Assembly: GCA_903839865.1 (NCBI GenBank) | Contig: CAIMEE010000420.1 | Span: forward strand, 1-64,000 | From: Enhydrobacter aerosaccus | GTDB lineage: Bacteria; Pseudomonadota; Alphaproteobacteria; Reyranellales; Reyranellaceae | DNA length: 64,000 bases | Reading direction: 5' to 3' | Shown: one piece after another, positions 25,181 through 34,182 of the stretch | How the letters are laid out: every line of letters starts with the position of its first letter | How positions within the stretch are numbered: the first letter of the stretch is position 1 | Notes under the pieces: generated by a model | The model's input: the letters and a program-made list of their open reading frames with translations, nothing else | What the model was told of the DNA's origin: nothing | The model's database searches: none | Program-made: the position numbers and the translations under genes

Positions 25181-26577
25181 GCGGCGACCTCATGCTGAAG
25201 CACGATCTCGCCGGAGAGGCTGTTGGCGTAACCTTCGATCAGGCGCGTCTCGACGATCCGGCCGATCAGGCGCGGCGAGCCTTGGGCATAAACCGACTGC
25301 AGCCACGGCGTCTTGCCGATCAGCTGGCCGGGCCGGCGGCCGGGCTCGGCGAACAACACCGGCACGATGCTGCCTGCCTTCGAGACGTTGAACGCGTGGG
25401 CGGTGCGGCCGAGCAGCGCCTGCAGCGCGGTCAGGCGGGCGACCTTCACGTTCTCCGGCACCTGCCCGTCCATCGCCGCTCCCGGGGTTCCGGGACGGCG
25501 GCTGTAGCGGAAGGAGTAAGCTCCGGCGAAGCCCACCTGTTCGATCAGCCGCATCGTATCGTCGAAGTCGGCATCGCTCTCGCCCGGGAAGCCGACAATG
25601 AAGTCGGACGACAGAGCGAGATCGGGCCGGGCCGTGCGCAGGCGGTCGGCCAGGCGCAGGAAGAGATCGCGCCCGTGCCCGCGGTTCATCGCTTCCAGGA
25701 TACGGTCTGATCCGGATTGCACCGGCAGATGCAGGTACGGCATCAGGTTCGGCACGCTGCCGTGCGCGGCGATCAGCTCGTCGTCCATGTCGCGTGGATG
25801 CGAGGTCATGTAGCGCAGGCGCGCCAGGCCATCGATCTCGGCGACCTCGCGGATCAGCCGCGCGAGCGACCAGGTCGAGCCGTCCGTAGCCTCGCCGTGA
25901 TAGGCGTTGACGTTCTGGCCGAGCAGCGTGATCTCGATCGCACCGGCCGCCACGAGCTGCCGCGCTTCGGCGATCACCGCCGCAACAGGCCGCGAATACT
26001 CCGCGCCGCGCGTGTAGGGCACGACGCAGAAGGTGCAGAACTTGTCGCAGCCTTCCTGGATCGACAGAAACGCCGAGCCGGCGCGGATGCCCTGCGGCGA
26101 CGGCATATGGTCGAACTTGCTTTCGGCCGGAAACTCGTTGTCGAGCACGCCGGCGCCCGGCAGGCGCTTGCCGGCCTTCACCATCGCGGTCTTGCGCTCG
26201 ACCTCGGCCAGCAGTTGCGGCAGGCGGTGATAGGCCTGCGGTCCCACGACGATGTCGACCGCGGGCTGGCGCTTCATGATTTCGGCGCCCTCGGCCTGGG
26301 CGACGCAGCCCGCCACGGCGATGGTGAGGTCGCGGCCCTCGGCCCGGCGCTCGTCCTTGGCGTCGCGCAGGCGGCCCAGCTCTGAATAGATCTTCTCCGA
26401 CGCATGCTCGCGGATGTGGCAGGTGTTCAGCACGACCAGGTCGGCCTGCTCCGGCGTCGACGCCAAGTCATAGCCCAGCGGCCGCAGGACGTCGGCCATG
26501 CGATCGGAGTCGTAGACGTTCATCTGGCACCCGTAGGTCCGGATGAAGACGTGCTTTCGGGCCTTTTCCGTGGTCAC
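25177..26577 (-). CDS. miaB: tRNA-2-methylthio-N6-dimethylallyladenosine synthase
   Basis: This 466-residue radical-SAM methylthiotransferase modifies A37 of tRNAs reading UNN codons. The N-terminal UPF0004 domain has [19 protein letters not shown] and [11 protein letters not shown], giving three Cys of the auxiliary cluster. The radical-SAM motif is CDKFCTFC and the C-terminal TRAM domain follows. It heads the miaB-phoH-ybeY unit; olsA lies 33 bases upstream in the same direction. Confidence 0.97.
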   Translation of the reverse strand: MTTEKARKHVFIRTYGCQMNVYDSDRMADVLRPLGYDLASTPEQADLVVLNTCHIREHASEKIYSELGRLRDAKDERRAEGRDLTIAVAGCVAQAEGAEIMKRQPAVDIVVGPQAYHRLPQLLAEVERKTAMVKAGKRLPGAGVLDNEFPAESKFDHMPSPQGIRAGSAFLSIQEGCDKFCTFCVVPYTRGAEYSRPVAAVIAEARQLVAAGAIEITLLGQNVNAYHGEATDGSTWSLARLIREVAEIDGLARLRYMTSHPRDMDDELIAAHGSVPNLMPYLHLPVQSGSDRILEAMNRGHGRDLFLRLADRLRTARPDLALSSDFIVGFPGESDADFDDTMRLIEQVGFAGAYSFRYSRRPGTPGAAMDGQVPENVKVARLTALQALLGRTAHAFNVSKAGSIVPVLFAEPGRRPGQLIGKTPWLQSVYAQGSPRLIGRIVETRLIEGYANSLSGEIVLQHEVAA

Positions 26578-26610
26578 GGAGCGGCTTCTATCACCCGCGT
26601 CGCAGGGGGT

Positions 26611-27453
26611 CTAGGCGGCGGCCTTATCGCGCTCGGACGGCTGCTTGGCGGGTGGCGGCAGCAATTCCAGCCGTCCGGTGTTGGCCGCCTGGACGCCCGA
26701 GGATACCTGGCGGAAGCAGTGCTCGGCGAGCTTCTTGCGGTCGCCCAGGGTATCGATGTCGATCGGCGGAAAGAACGTCACAACGGCCTCGGTGTCGCCC
26801 AGGCACACCATCTGCCAGAGGTGCGGCACGAGATCGAGATCGCCGAACCAGGCGAACAGCGGCCGCCAGTACCGCCCGAGCGGAATGCCGTCGAGCCGCG
26901 TGTAGGAGATCGCCACCGGCTGGACCACGATCGGCTTGTCGTTGCGGCGGAGCTGGGCCACGCCGAACAGCGCGCTGCGAAAGGGCAGCACGCGGGTGCC
27001 GTCGCTGCTGGTGCCCTCGGGGAACAGCAGCAGATTGTCGCCGGTGTTGAGCCGCCGCATCATCTCGTCGCGGCTGGCGCTGGTCTTGCCCGACGAGCGC
27101 TCGATGAAGATCGTGCGCTGCGCCTTGGCCAGCGTGGAAAAGAACGGCCAGGTCGCGACCTCGGCCTTGGCCACGAAGCTGCCCGGTACCAATCCGCCCA
27201 TCACCTCGATGTCGAGGTAGGAGACGTGATTGCAGACGAACAGCGTCGGCGTCACGCCCGAGCGAACGCCGTGCACATGAACCTTGATGCCCAGGATGAA
27301 GCAGACGGTGCGATGATAGGCGACCGGCATCCAGCGGATGACGGGTTGAATCCGCAGCAGCAACGCAAGTGCGTAGATCGGCAACAGCGCGAGCGTCAGC
27401 ATGACGTAGCTCACCAGCCTGAAGGTGCCGCGCAGGGGAGAGCCGATCCACAT
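26611..27453 (-). CDS. olsA: 1-acyl-sn-glycerol-3-phosphate acyltransferase-type protein, probable ornithine-lipid OlsA
   Basis: This 280-residue PlsC-family acyltransferase has an N-terminal membrane helix. The catalytic motif is NHVSYLD (HX4D), with RTIFIERSSGKT and FPEGTSSDGTR as blocks II and III. The gene upstream encodes an OlsB-like N-acyltransferase, and in Rhizobium-type pathways OlsB makes lyso-ornithine lipid and OlsA adds the second acyl chain. Assignment as OlsA rather than general PlsC rests on that pairing. The ATG at 27453 matches the start of the hydrophobic N-terminus. Confidence 0.8.
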   Translation of the reverse strand: MWIGSPLRGTFRLVSYVMLTLALLPIYALALLLRIQPVIRWMPVAYHRTVCFILGIKVHVHGVRSGVTPTLFVCNHVSYLDIEVMGGLVPGSFVAKAEVATWPFFSTLAKAQRTIFIERSSGKTSASRDEMMRRLNTGDNLLLFPEGTSSDGTRVLPFRSALFGVAQLRRNDKPIVVQPVAISYTRLDGIPLGRYWRPLFAWFGDLDLVPHLWQMVCLGDTEAVVTFFPPIDIDTLGDRKKLAEHCFRQVSSGVQAANTGRLELLPPPAKQPSERDKAAA

Positions 27454-27479
27454 TGAGGGTGTGGCTGCGTCCCGTCCCG

Positions 27480-28319
27480 CTAGCGAACGCCGCGCTCGTA
27501 GTGACGGATGTACTTTTCCGTCACGAGCTCGGTCTTGACGATGATGAAGACGTCGGTCGAGTTGAACTCGCTGTCGATCACCGCGCCGTCGCCGACGAAG
27601 CCGCCCAGCCGCAGGTAGCCCTTGATGATCGGCGGGACCCGCGCCATCGCCCGGCGCGGGTCGAAGCTGTCGGGCGGCATCATGTTCATGTCGACGAAGC
27701 GCTCGGCCAGGGCACGTACGCGGATCTCGGGCGGCGCGAGATGGTTGTGATAGAGATAGGAGAAGGCCTGCGCATGCTGCGACGGATCGGTGCCGGGAAA
27801 GCTCGCGCACCCGAACATGACCTTGATGTCGTAGTGGTAGCAGTAGAGCGCGATGCCGCGCCAAAGCATCTGCATGGTCGCGGTGTTGCGCGCATCCTTG
27901 GCGACGCACGAACGCCCGAGTTCCAGCACCTCGCCAGGAAAGTCGATCATCTTCTGGATGTCGTATTCGGCCGCCGAATAGAAGCGGCCGGCGCGGGCGG
28001 CAGCTTCGCGGCGGATCAGGCGGTAGGTGCCGACGATGCCCTCCGGTCCGTCACCCCGACGGCGGTCGAGCACCAGCAAGTGATCGCAGACGCGATCGAA
28101 TTCATCGAAGTCACGGCGCTCCAGCGCCATTTCGGCCGAGGGTCTGGCCGCCATCTCCTCGTAGAAGACGCGGTAGCGTAGCGCCTGCGCGGCATCGATC
28201 TCGGCCGGCGTCTGGGCCAGCCGGACCTCGAAATCGCCGGCCACGACCTGAACGATCTCCCGATTGGAGATCGGCGGGCCTAGAAGCTCGGACTCGCTGT
28301 CAGCACGATCAATGCGCAT
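27480..28319 (-). CDS. olsB: L-ornithine N-alpha-acyltransferase-like GNAT protein (OlsB)
   Basis: This 279-residue protein of the hemolysin-like/OlsB acyltransferase family has AQALRYRVFYEEM near the N-terminus, GTYRLIRREAA, FPGEVLELGRSCVAKDAR and FGCASFPGTDP, all characteristic. It is proposed to acylate ornithine with 3-hydroxyacyl-ACP to give lyso-ornithine lipid. The olsA-like gene follows after 26 bases, supporting an olsBA unit inside the fur-to-miaB block. Confidence 0.82.
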   Translation of the reverse strand: MRIDRADSESELLGPPISNREIVQVVAGDFEVRLAQTPAEIDAAQALRYRVFYEEMAARPSAEMALERRDFDEFDRVCDHLLVLDRRRGDGPEGIVGTYRLIRREAAARAGRFYSAAEYDIQKMIDFPGEVLELGRSCVAKDARNTATMQMLWRGIALYCYHYDIKVMFGCASFPGTDPSQHAQAFSYLYHNHLAPPEIRVRALAERFVDMNMMPPDSFDPRRAMARVPPIIKGYLRLGGFVGDGAVIDSEFNSTDVFIIVKTELVTEKYIRHYERGVR

Positions 28320-28363
28320 GGATCATCCGCGGGAGGGCATTATCTAGCGGGTACAAGACGCGT

Positions 28364-28816
28364 CTAGTCATTTTTGACGGTTTTTTGACGGTCGGCTTTG
28401 CCGTCGACCGGCACGCCGTAGAGCTCGAGCCGATGGCCGACGAGGCGGTAGCCGGCCTTTTCGGCGATCCGCCGCTGCAGCTCCTCGATCTCGTCGTTGT
28501 GGAACTCGATGACCTTGCCCGACTGAATGTCGATCAGGTGGTCGTGGTGTTCGTCGGGGGTTTCCTCGTAGCGCGCGCGGCCGTCGCCGAAGTCGTGCTT
28601 GGCAAGAATGCCGGCTTCCTCGAACAGGCGGACGGTGCGGTAGACCGTGGCGATCGAAATGTTGGCGTCGACCGTGGTCGCGCGCTTGTGCAACGCCTCG
28701 ACATCCGGATGATCGGACGATTCGGAGAGCACGCGCGCGATGACGCGGCGTTGATCGGTCATCTTGAGACCGCGTTCGGCGCAGAGCGCCTCGAGTTTTG
28801 AACGGCTATCGGGCAT
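28364..28816 (-). CDS. fur: Ferric uptake regulator family protein (Fur/Mur)
   Basis: This 150-residue metal-responsive repressor has a winged-helix DNA-binding part (residues 1-85, SIATVYRTVRLFEEAGIL) and a dimerisation domain with metal ligands in DEHHDHLIDIQSGKVIEF. The two CxxC zinc motifs of enterobacterial Fur are absent, as in many alphaproteobacterial Fur/Mur proteins, so the sensed metal could be iron or manganese. It is divergent from tusA with 46 bases between. Confidence 0.92.
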   Translation of the reverse strand: MPDSRSKLEALCAERGLKMTDQRRVIARVLSESSDHPDVEALHKRATTVDANISIATVYRTVRLFEEAGILAKHDFGDGRARYEETPDEHHDHLIDIQSGKVIEFHNDEIEELQRRIAEKAGYRLVGHRLELYGVPVDGKADRQKTVKND

Positions 28817-28862
28817 GTGGGGGCACCCTACACCGGCGGGCAAACAGGGTATAGTTGGCCGC

Positions 28863-29126
28863 ATGCACAGCCCGACCTCTCCCGGCGACGCCGACCCGTC
28901 GCGCAGCGACCAGACGATCGATATCACGGGCGAGGTCTGTCCGATGACGTTTGTGCGCACAAAATTGCGGCTGGAGCGCATGCGCCCAGGCGAAGTCCTG
29001 AGCGTGCGGTTGCGCGGCGAAGAGCCGTTGCGCAACGTGCCGAAGGCGGCGCGCGATGAGGGCCACTGCATTTTGTGGATAATACCGGAGGGTAGTGACC
29101 ATATCGTGACTATCCGCCGGGCCTGA
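28863..29126 (+). CDS. tusA: TusA-family sulfurtransferase
   Basis: This 87-residue sulfur carrier has the catalytic Cys in the family motif EVCPMTFVRTKLRLERM (CPxx). TusA proteins shuttle persulfide sulfur for tRNA thiolation, Mo-cofactor synthesis or dissimilatory sulfur oxidation. A role with the Sox/Mo genes at the left of this window is possible but unproven. It overlaps rimI tail-to-tail by 17 bases. Confidence 0.88.
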   Translation: MHSPTSPGDADPSRSDQTIDITGEVCPMTFVRTKLRLERMRPGEVLSVRLRGEEPLRNVPKAARDEGHCILWIIPEGSDHIVTIRRA

Positions 29127-29586
29127 GCGCCAGCCGCATCACCAGAGCATCGGCATTTGGTCCCGTCCCGCGCTGGTAGTAGCCCGCCCGCCGCCCAACC
29201 ACGCGAAAATCTTTCTGCCCGTAGAGCGAGCAGGCCGCCGGGTTGTCGGCGCCCACTTCGAGGAACAGCGACGCCGCACCAGCGGCGCGGGCACGCTCGA
29301 TCACGGCCTCCAGCAAGGCGCGGCCGGCACCCTGTCGGCGATGCCCGGCATCGACGGCAATGGTGAGAAGCTCCGCCTCATCGGCCACCACGCGGCTGAG
29401 CGCGACGCCGATTTCCTTGCCGCCGGAAAGGAGAAACACGCCGTTCACGCCGGGCGAGGCGCAGAGTTCAGCCATGTCCTGCCGTGTCCAGGCGCGTTCG
29501 CCGAGCGGCGTGAAAGCCGCGCGATGAAGGGCGGACGCCAGGTCGAGGTCAGGCACGCCGAGTGGACGTCGCTCGAAGCCGGCCAT
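29110..29586 (-). CDS. rimI: Ribosomal-protein-alanine N-acetyltransferase (RimI-type GNAT)
   Basis: This 158-residue GNAT acetyltransferase has the acetyl-CoA motif LLTIAVDAGHRRQGAGRALL and a C-terminal LEVGADNPAACSLYGQKDF, matching RimI. RimI acetylates the N-terminus of ribosomal protein S18 in E. coli. It overlaps tsaB by one base, the common tsaB-rimI order. Confidence 0.9.
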   Translation of the reverse strand: MAGFERRPLGVPDLDLASALHRAAFTPLGERAWTRQDMAELCASPGVNGVFLLSGGKEIGVALSRVVADEAELLTIAVDAGHRRQGAGRALLEAVIERARAAGAASLFLEVGADNPAACSLYGQKDFRVVGRRAGYYQRGTGPNADALVMRLALRPGG

Positions 29587-30254
29587 CAGTCGACGGTGCG
29601 GCGCACGCCGTCGGGCGTGGTGATGTTGACGCCACGCAGGTAGAGCGGCCGCGGCAGTCCTTCTGTCCGGTTACGTACGCGCCACTCCTCGACGCCCGCC
29701 TCGAGCGCGAGCCGTGCGAGCACGACGGGATCGGGCAAGCACACCTGCGCCCGCGCGTCCGGCAGCAACGGCGCCAGCCTGTCGGCTTCCAGCCCGACGA
29801 CGAGGCAAGGCCTGCCGGCCAGACGCGCGGCAAGGCCTTCGGTGGAAGTGACAAACGGGACAGCGTCACCTGCCCGAAGTGCGCAAAACCAGTCGCCGAG
29901 ATGACTGTCGATCGCAGCGACCGCAATTCGATCGCCCGTCTCCGCCTGGGCCAGCAGGCACGCCGTGGTGGCGATGCCCGCGAGCGGGATCCCCAGCGCC
30001 ACGGCAAGCCCGCGCGCGGTGGCAAGGCCCACGCGCACGCCGGTGAAGCTGCCCGGTCCCGTGGTGACGGCGATCAGCGACAGCGCGCGCTTGTCGACGC
30101 CGGCCTCCTGCATCGCCTCGGCGATGGCAGGCACCAGGCGCGCCGCCTGCTCCCGTCCCTCCTCGCGCCGGGCGGCCAGGATGACGCCGTCCCGCACGAC
30201 AGCGACACCGAGCCCCTGTACGGCGCAATCGAATGCAAGGACGACTTCAGTCAT
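29586..30254 (-). CDS. tsaB: tRNA threonylcarbamoyladenosine biosynthesis protein TsaB
   Basis: This 222-residue ASKHA-fold partner of TsaD has VLAFDCAVQGLGVAVVRDG at the N-terminus and the TsaB-specific TTGPGSFTGVRVGLATARGL. It is required for t6A37 modification. Within the coding sequence, 29870-29888 matches a 19-base arm of the intergenic hairpin at 41032-41071. It is divergent from the dipeptidase gene with 11 bases between the start codons. Confidence 0.93.
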   Translation of the reverse strand: MTEVVLAFDCAVQGLGVAVVRDGVILAARREEGREQAARLVPAIAEAMQEAGVDKRALSLIAVTTGPGSFTGVRVGLATARGLAVALGIPLAGIATTACLLAQAETGDRIAVAAIDSHLGDWFCALRAGDAVPFVTSTEGLAARLAGRPCLVVGLEADRLAPLLPDARAQVCLPDPVVLARLALEAGVEEWRVRNRTEGLPRPLYLRGVNITTPDGVRRTVD

Positions 30255-30265
30255 AGTCTGGGGTC

Positions 30266-30823
30266 ATGAAACTCGATCTGGTGGCGGTCGCTCCGCCCGA
30301 CTTCGATGTCGAAGTGAGCCTCGCGTATGCGACCGATGCCAATCTAACGGGCAAGCCGGTCTATCGGAATGCCGAATGCTGGCTGCACCGCGAGGCTGCG
30401 GAGAAGCTCCGGACCGCGATTGCGCTTGCCGTGCCGCTGGGCTACCGCCTGCGCATCTTCGATGCGCTCAGGCCCGTCGAGGCGCAGTGGGCGCTGTGGA
30501 ACGTCAATCCCGATCCCGAATTCCTGGCCGATCCGCGCCGCGGTTCGCCGCACTCGCGGGGCGTTGCGGTCGATCTCACGTTGATGGATCGCGAGGGCCG
30601 CGACCTCGACATGGGCACGGGCTTCGATGCCTTCACGCCGCTCTCGCATCACGGCCGCACCGATGTCTCCGCCGAGGCGCAACGCAATCGGCTCGTGCTG
30701 ATGGGCTTGATGACCACGGCGGGCTGGGACTTCTATCGCAATGAATGGTGGCACTATCAGCTCTTCGACGCGCGGCGCTATCCGCTCGTCTGCGACGCCG
30801 ATCTGCCCCGTCCGATGCTCTAG
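30266..30823 (+). CDS. D-alanyl-D-alanine dipeptidase, VanX/DdpX-type
   Basis: This 185-residue zinc dipeptidase of peptidase family M15D has zinc and catalytic residues visible in SPHSRGVAVDLTL (SxHxxGxAxD) and NEWWHYQL (ExxH). The Arg in FDALRPVEAQ corresponds to the substrate-stabilising Arg. There is no signal peptide, so it is cytoplasmic and would recycle D-Ala-D-Ala from peptidoglycan; no vanHA genes accompany it, so a resistance role is unlikely. It overlaps the bax-like gene tail-to-tail. Confidence 0.9.
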   Translation: MKLDLVAVAPPDFDVEVSLAYATDANLTGKPVYRNAECWLHREAAEKLRTAIALAVPLGYRLRIFDALRPVEAQWALWNVNPDPEFLADPRRGSPHSRGVAVDLTLMDREGRDLDMGTGFDAFTPLSHHGRTDVSAEAQRNRLVLMGLMTTAGWDFYRNEWWHYQLFDARRYPLVCDADLPRPML

Positions 30824-31956
30824 GGCTGGAAGCCCGAGAGCTGGGCGCTGTCGAAGTCGGTGAGCTTGTCCTCGCGCATCACCTGGCGCACGAACTGGAC
30901 GTAGCCCAGGCCGCGCTCGGAATAGCGCAGCAACTGGCCGATCAGCTTGTAGCCATCGGGGGTCTCGCCACGCTCGCGCATTGTGGCGCGCTCGTTGCGG
31001 AAGGCGGCATAGGCCGGATGCGTGTTGAGGTTGGTGACATAGGCCTCGGCCGCTTCGCCCACGTTGGCGAACGGTTGCGGCATGCCGGCGCCCGGCTTCC
31101 ACGATACCGAAACAGCATGCTGGCCGGCCGACTGGATCTGGCCGAACAGGGCGTTGCCGTTGCGCGCGGCGAACGACGTGCCCCAACCCGATTCGATGCC
31201 GCTCTGGGCGATCGCCATCGAGGGCGGCACGATGTCGACGCGGCGCAGGAGCTGCTCGATCTGGCCCTTGTCGACCTGGTCCATCGGCATCTCGTAGCGA
31301 TCGCCGAGCCGCGCCAGCCAGGCGCGGTCGAAGACGGTGAGGCTTTCCGGATTCTCGACGAACCGGTCGCGCACCTGGATGAGCTGCTCGCGGTCGATGA
31401 GGACGTGCTGATTGACGTCGAGGATCACCGGCAACAGCGCGGTGATGAACAGCATCTTGCGCTCGATGCCATCCTTGTTGCTGAGATCGGGCACGCGCTC
31501 GACCTTGATCGCGGGCACGCCAACGCCGACGCGCACGCTGTCGAGCGTATAGGCCTGCTCGCGGAAGAAGCCCGCCAGTTCCTCGGCGGTGCGCGGATTG
31601 ATGAATCGCGACTGCACCTGACGGCGCACGGCATTGCCCGGGGCCGCAAAGCGGCCGTGACCGCCGGCGATGTCGCGCACGTTGAAGGCGTTGGTGTCTT
31701 CGGCCGCCACATCCTGGTGGGCGGCCAGATCCTGGCGCACGAAAATCAGCGCCGAGGTGTCGGGGTTCGTGGGCGAGGTGAACTCAGGCAGGGGAAGCGC
31801 AGGCTGCTCGGCAACCTTCAAGTTCAGGAACGACGCGGGATCGATCGCAGCAAGGGGCTCGTTGAAGCCGACGCCGGTGAGGAGGACCGCCACCCAGGCG
31901 ACGGGAAAGGCGTAAAGTTTCCCGCGATCTAACGCAGGTTGAATCAGAAACCGCAT
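30820..31956 (-). CDS. Bax-like exported glucosaminidase-domain protein
   Basis: This 378-residue protein has an N-terminal hydrophobic segment (residues 15-32, AFPVAWVAVLLTGVGF) and a C-terminal lysozyme-like glucosaminidase domain. Its catalytic Glu lies in AIAQSGIESGWGTS, followed by LFGQIQ and VSVSWKPGAGMPQPF, typical of E. coli Bax. It probably trims peptidoglycan in the periplasm. I chose ATG 31956 because GAAGAGA precedes it and the hydrophobic segment is then N-terminal. Confidence 0.85.
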   Translation of the reverse strand: MRFLIQPALDRGKLYAFPVAWVAVLLTGVGFNEPLAAIDPASFLNLKVAEQPALPLPEFTSPTNPDTSALIFVRQDLAAHQDVAAEDTNAFNVRDIAGGHGRFAAPGNAVRRQVQSRFINPRTAEELAGFFREQAYTLDSVRVGVGVPAIKVERVPDLSNKDGIERKMLFITALLPVILDVNQHVLIDREQLIQVRDRFVENPESLTVFDRAWLARLGDRYEMPMDQVDKGQIEQLLRRVDIVPPSMAIAQSGIESGWGTSFAARNGNALFGQIQSAGQHAVSVSWKPGAGMPQPFANVGEAAEAYVTNLNTHPAYAAFRNERATMRERGETPDGYKLIGQLLRYSERGLGYVQFVRQVMREDKLTDFDSAQLSGFQP

Positions 31957-32056
31957 GCTTTTCTCTTCGTTGTTGAGACGAACGATACCTGCACGCGGCC
32001 CCGGGGGCCGCGACACCACGCTCTACAAACGCTTGGACGCTTGACTGGCGGACGGC

Positions 32057-32611
32057 CTACTGGACCGCCTGCACTTCGACGACTTCCGGCACGTAGTGCT
32101 TCAGAAGGTTCTCAATTCCCATTTTCAGGGTGGCCGTCGAACTCGGGCAACCCGAGCACGAGCCCTGCATCTGCAGGTAGACCACGCCTTCGCGGAAGTC
32201 ATGGAACACGATATCGCCGCCGTCCTGCGCCACGGCCGGACGGATGCGGGTCTCGAGCAAATCCTTGATCTGGGCCACGACCTCGTCGTCGTCGGCCGAA
32301 GCATCGCCCGCGGACGGACCCGCCTCGCCGGCCAGCACGGGCTCGCCGGACGTGTAATGCTCCATGATGCCGCCCAGGATGGAAGGCTTCAGGATCTGCC
32401 AGTCCTTGTCGTCGGCCTTGGTCACGGTGACGAAGTCGGCGCCGAAGAACACGCGCTGGACGCCTTCCACGGCGAACAGGCGCTTGGCGAAGGGAGACGC
32501 GGCCGCCGTATCGGCGCCGGCGAAGTCCATCGTGCCCTTGTCCATGACCACGCGGCCGGGGAGGAACTTCAGGGTCGACGGGTTGGGGGTCTGCTCGGTC
32601 TGGATAAACAA
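32057..32611 (-). CDS. NifU/NfuA-type Fe-S cluster carrier
   Basis: This 184-residue protein has an N-terminal Nfu domain (FIQTEQTPNPSTLKFLPG, SPFAKRLFAVEGVQRVFFG) and a C-terminal NifU domain with the cluster motif GSCSGCPSS (CxxC). Such proteins carry [4Fe-4S] clusters to target enzymes. It is a housekeeping gene found in most alphaproteobacteria. The next 250 bases upstream are non-coding with an AT-rich core around 32690-32760 that probably contains its promoter. Confidence 0.93.
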   Translation of the reverse strand: MFIQTEQTPNPSTLKFLPGRVVMDKGTMDFAGADTAAASPFAKRLFAVEGVQRVFFGADFVTVTKADDKDWQILKPSILGGIMEHYTSGEPVLAGEAGPSAGDASADDDEVVAQIKDLLETRIRPAVAQDGGDIVFHDFREGVVYLQMQGSCSGCPSSTATLKMGIENLLKHYVPEVVEVQAVQ

Positions 32612-32862
32612 ACTGGCCTCCGAGGTGGGCCGGAAAGTGTCCGACCCTCAAAAGTGCCCGCTCGACGTAGGAACCGACGCCAGCCCGATCAAGATGATTC
32701 TTTGCTGGTTCTGTATAATAGTTATGGAAATTTCTATTATTCTTGTTTCATACAGGTTGATTAAGGGCGCTGACCTGAGAACGGGTCTCGTTCGCTAGGC
32801 GCTATGCAAAGCATGGTTCCGGGGAACCTTCCGCAAAAACGTCGCATAACTCCTTGCACTGA

Positions 32863-33333
32863 CTACGCAATTGCATCGACTTCGGCCTCAGTCAGACCGC
32901 CCGGCACGATGGTGAGCGGGATGCGCAAGAGGTTGCCGGCCTTGCCGATGAAGGCGGTGACCAGAGGGCCCGGCCCCTCGTTCGTAGACGAACTACCGAG
33001 CACCAGAACCGAGATCGAGCGGTCCTCGGCGATCAGTTTCAGGAGCTCGTCGCGGCTCTTGCCCTCGCGGATATGGATGGCGGGAGGCTGGCCGGTGAGG
33101 GTGGCGGCGGTTTCGGCATGGACGCCCACCACCTGCTCAGCCTGCTGGCGCGCTTCCTGGCGCATCAGGTCGGCGACGCCGCCCCACTGCTGGGTTTCGG
33201 GCGGATCCATCACATAAAGCAGCGCCACCCGGCCGCCGGTGCGCTTGGCCCGGCGGCAGGCATAACGCAGTGCCGTCCGCATTTCCGGGCTTTCGTCGAC
33301 GACGACCAGAAAGACGCGTGTGGATTCGGCCAT
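32863..33333 (-). CDS. Universal stress protein (UspA family)
   Basis: This 156-residue single Usp domain starts VFLVVVDESPEMRTALRYA and ends near VLVLGSSSTNEGPGPLVTAF and RIPLTIVPGGL. The GxxGxxxxxxxG(S/T) nucleotide loop is only partly matched, so ATP binding is uncertain. The function is unknown beyond a stress-related role. It lies 21 bases after the TIGR02186 gene in reading order and may be cotranscribed. Confidence 0.9.
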   Translation of the reverse strand: MAESTRVFLVVVDESPEMRTALRYACRRAKRTGGRVALLYVMDPPETQQWGGVADLMRQEARQQAEQVVGVHAETAATLTGQPPAIHIREGKSRDELLKLIAEDRSISVLVLGSSSTNEGPGPLVTAFIGKAGNLLRIPLTIVPGGLTEAEVDAIA

Positions 33334-33354
33334 GGCTGGTCTCCCCCTCTTCTT

Positions 33355-34182
33355 CTAGAGCCGCCGCATCACGGCGCCGCCGATCCAGCCGACCAGCAGC
33401 GCCATCACGATGGCCCCCAATCCGTAAAGCTCGCCCTCGCGATTCGCCCAGCCGGCGAGTTGGGCATTGAAGCCCACCTTGGCGACCGGCAGCGGCCGGG
33501 AGATGGCCGCGACGATCTTGCCGTCGCGCAGGAGATAGGCCCGCACGTCGTAGACGCCCTCGGGCAGGCGCGACGGGAACGGCAGATCGACCCGGAACAG
33601 GCGGTTGGCCTGGATGGTCACCTGGCCGATGTCGGCCGGATATAGCCCTTCACGGCGCTTCACGTCGGTGAGGCCGATGCGGAACCGCGTGAGATCGCTG
33701 TCCTCGCGCGTGCCGACGGAGCGGACGCTCGACAGGCGGTCGGCCAGCGACAGGATTTCGCCGCCGGTGCCGCGCGCCAGCAGGCGCTGCAGCGGCTGGC
33801 TGGCCGCGATGTAGTAATAAGCCGGCACATCGTCGAACGCCTGGCGGCCGGTGTTGAGCCACAGGCCCAGGAACCGTTCCTTGCGCATCACCGTCTCGCG
33901 GGCGGGCGGTCCCTGGACGACCACGACCACCTCGCCCGGCGGGTCGAACATGCCGAACAGCAGCAGTTTCTCGCCCTGGAACGCCGAGGTGATCGACACC
34001 CGCCCGGCCGACAGATCCATCACCAGGTCGGGCGGCGTCACCGGCGCGCCGGGGTCCGGCAGGCGCGGCGCCGGCAGGGAGGACGGCGGCGGCGGAGGCG
34101 CAGGTTCCACACGCGGACCCTGGGCAAAGGCAGGGGCGCCCAGGCCGAGGCCCAGCGCCAGCAGGAGCGCGAGCCGCCTCAC
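33355..34182 (-). CDS. TIGR02186-family membrane-anchored protein
   Basis: This 275-residue protein has a signal peptide (LALLLALGLGLGAPAFAQG), a Pro-rich linker, a beta-rich periplasmic domain (LVMDLSAGRVSITSAFQG, KLLLFGMFDPPGEVVVVVQG) and a C-terminal membrane helix (GLGAIVMALLVGWIGGAVM). Members of this family typically sit next to TauE/SafE exporter genes, as here, so a role in sulfur-oxyanion export is likely but unproven. The GTG start overlaps the tauE-like stop (GTGA). Confidence 0.82.
   Translation of the reverse strand: MRRLALLLALGLGLGAPAFAQGPRVEPAPPPPPSSLPAPRLPDPGAPVTPPDLVMDLSAGRVSITSAFQGEKLLLFGMFDPPGEVVVVVQGPPARETVMRKERFLGLWLNTGRQAFDDVPAYYYIAASQPLQRLLARGTGGEILSLADRLSSVRSVGTREDSDLTRFRIGLTDVKRREGLYPADIGQVTIQANRLFRVDLPFPSRLPEGVYDVRAYLLRDGKIVAAISRPLPVAKVGFNAQLAGWANREGELYGLGAIVMALLVGWIGGAVMRRL

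Noticed and set aside
29586-30254. CPKCAK-like zinc motif in the frame opposite tsaB
   Set aside because: It lies in a shadow frame; the underlying 19-base repeat is reported instead.
30266-30823. VanX-like gene as part of a vancomycin-resistance cluster
   Set aside because: No vanH, vanA or regulator genes are adjacent; a peptidoglycan-recycling dipeptidase is more likely.
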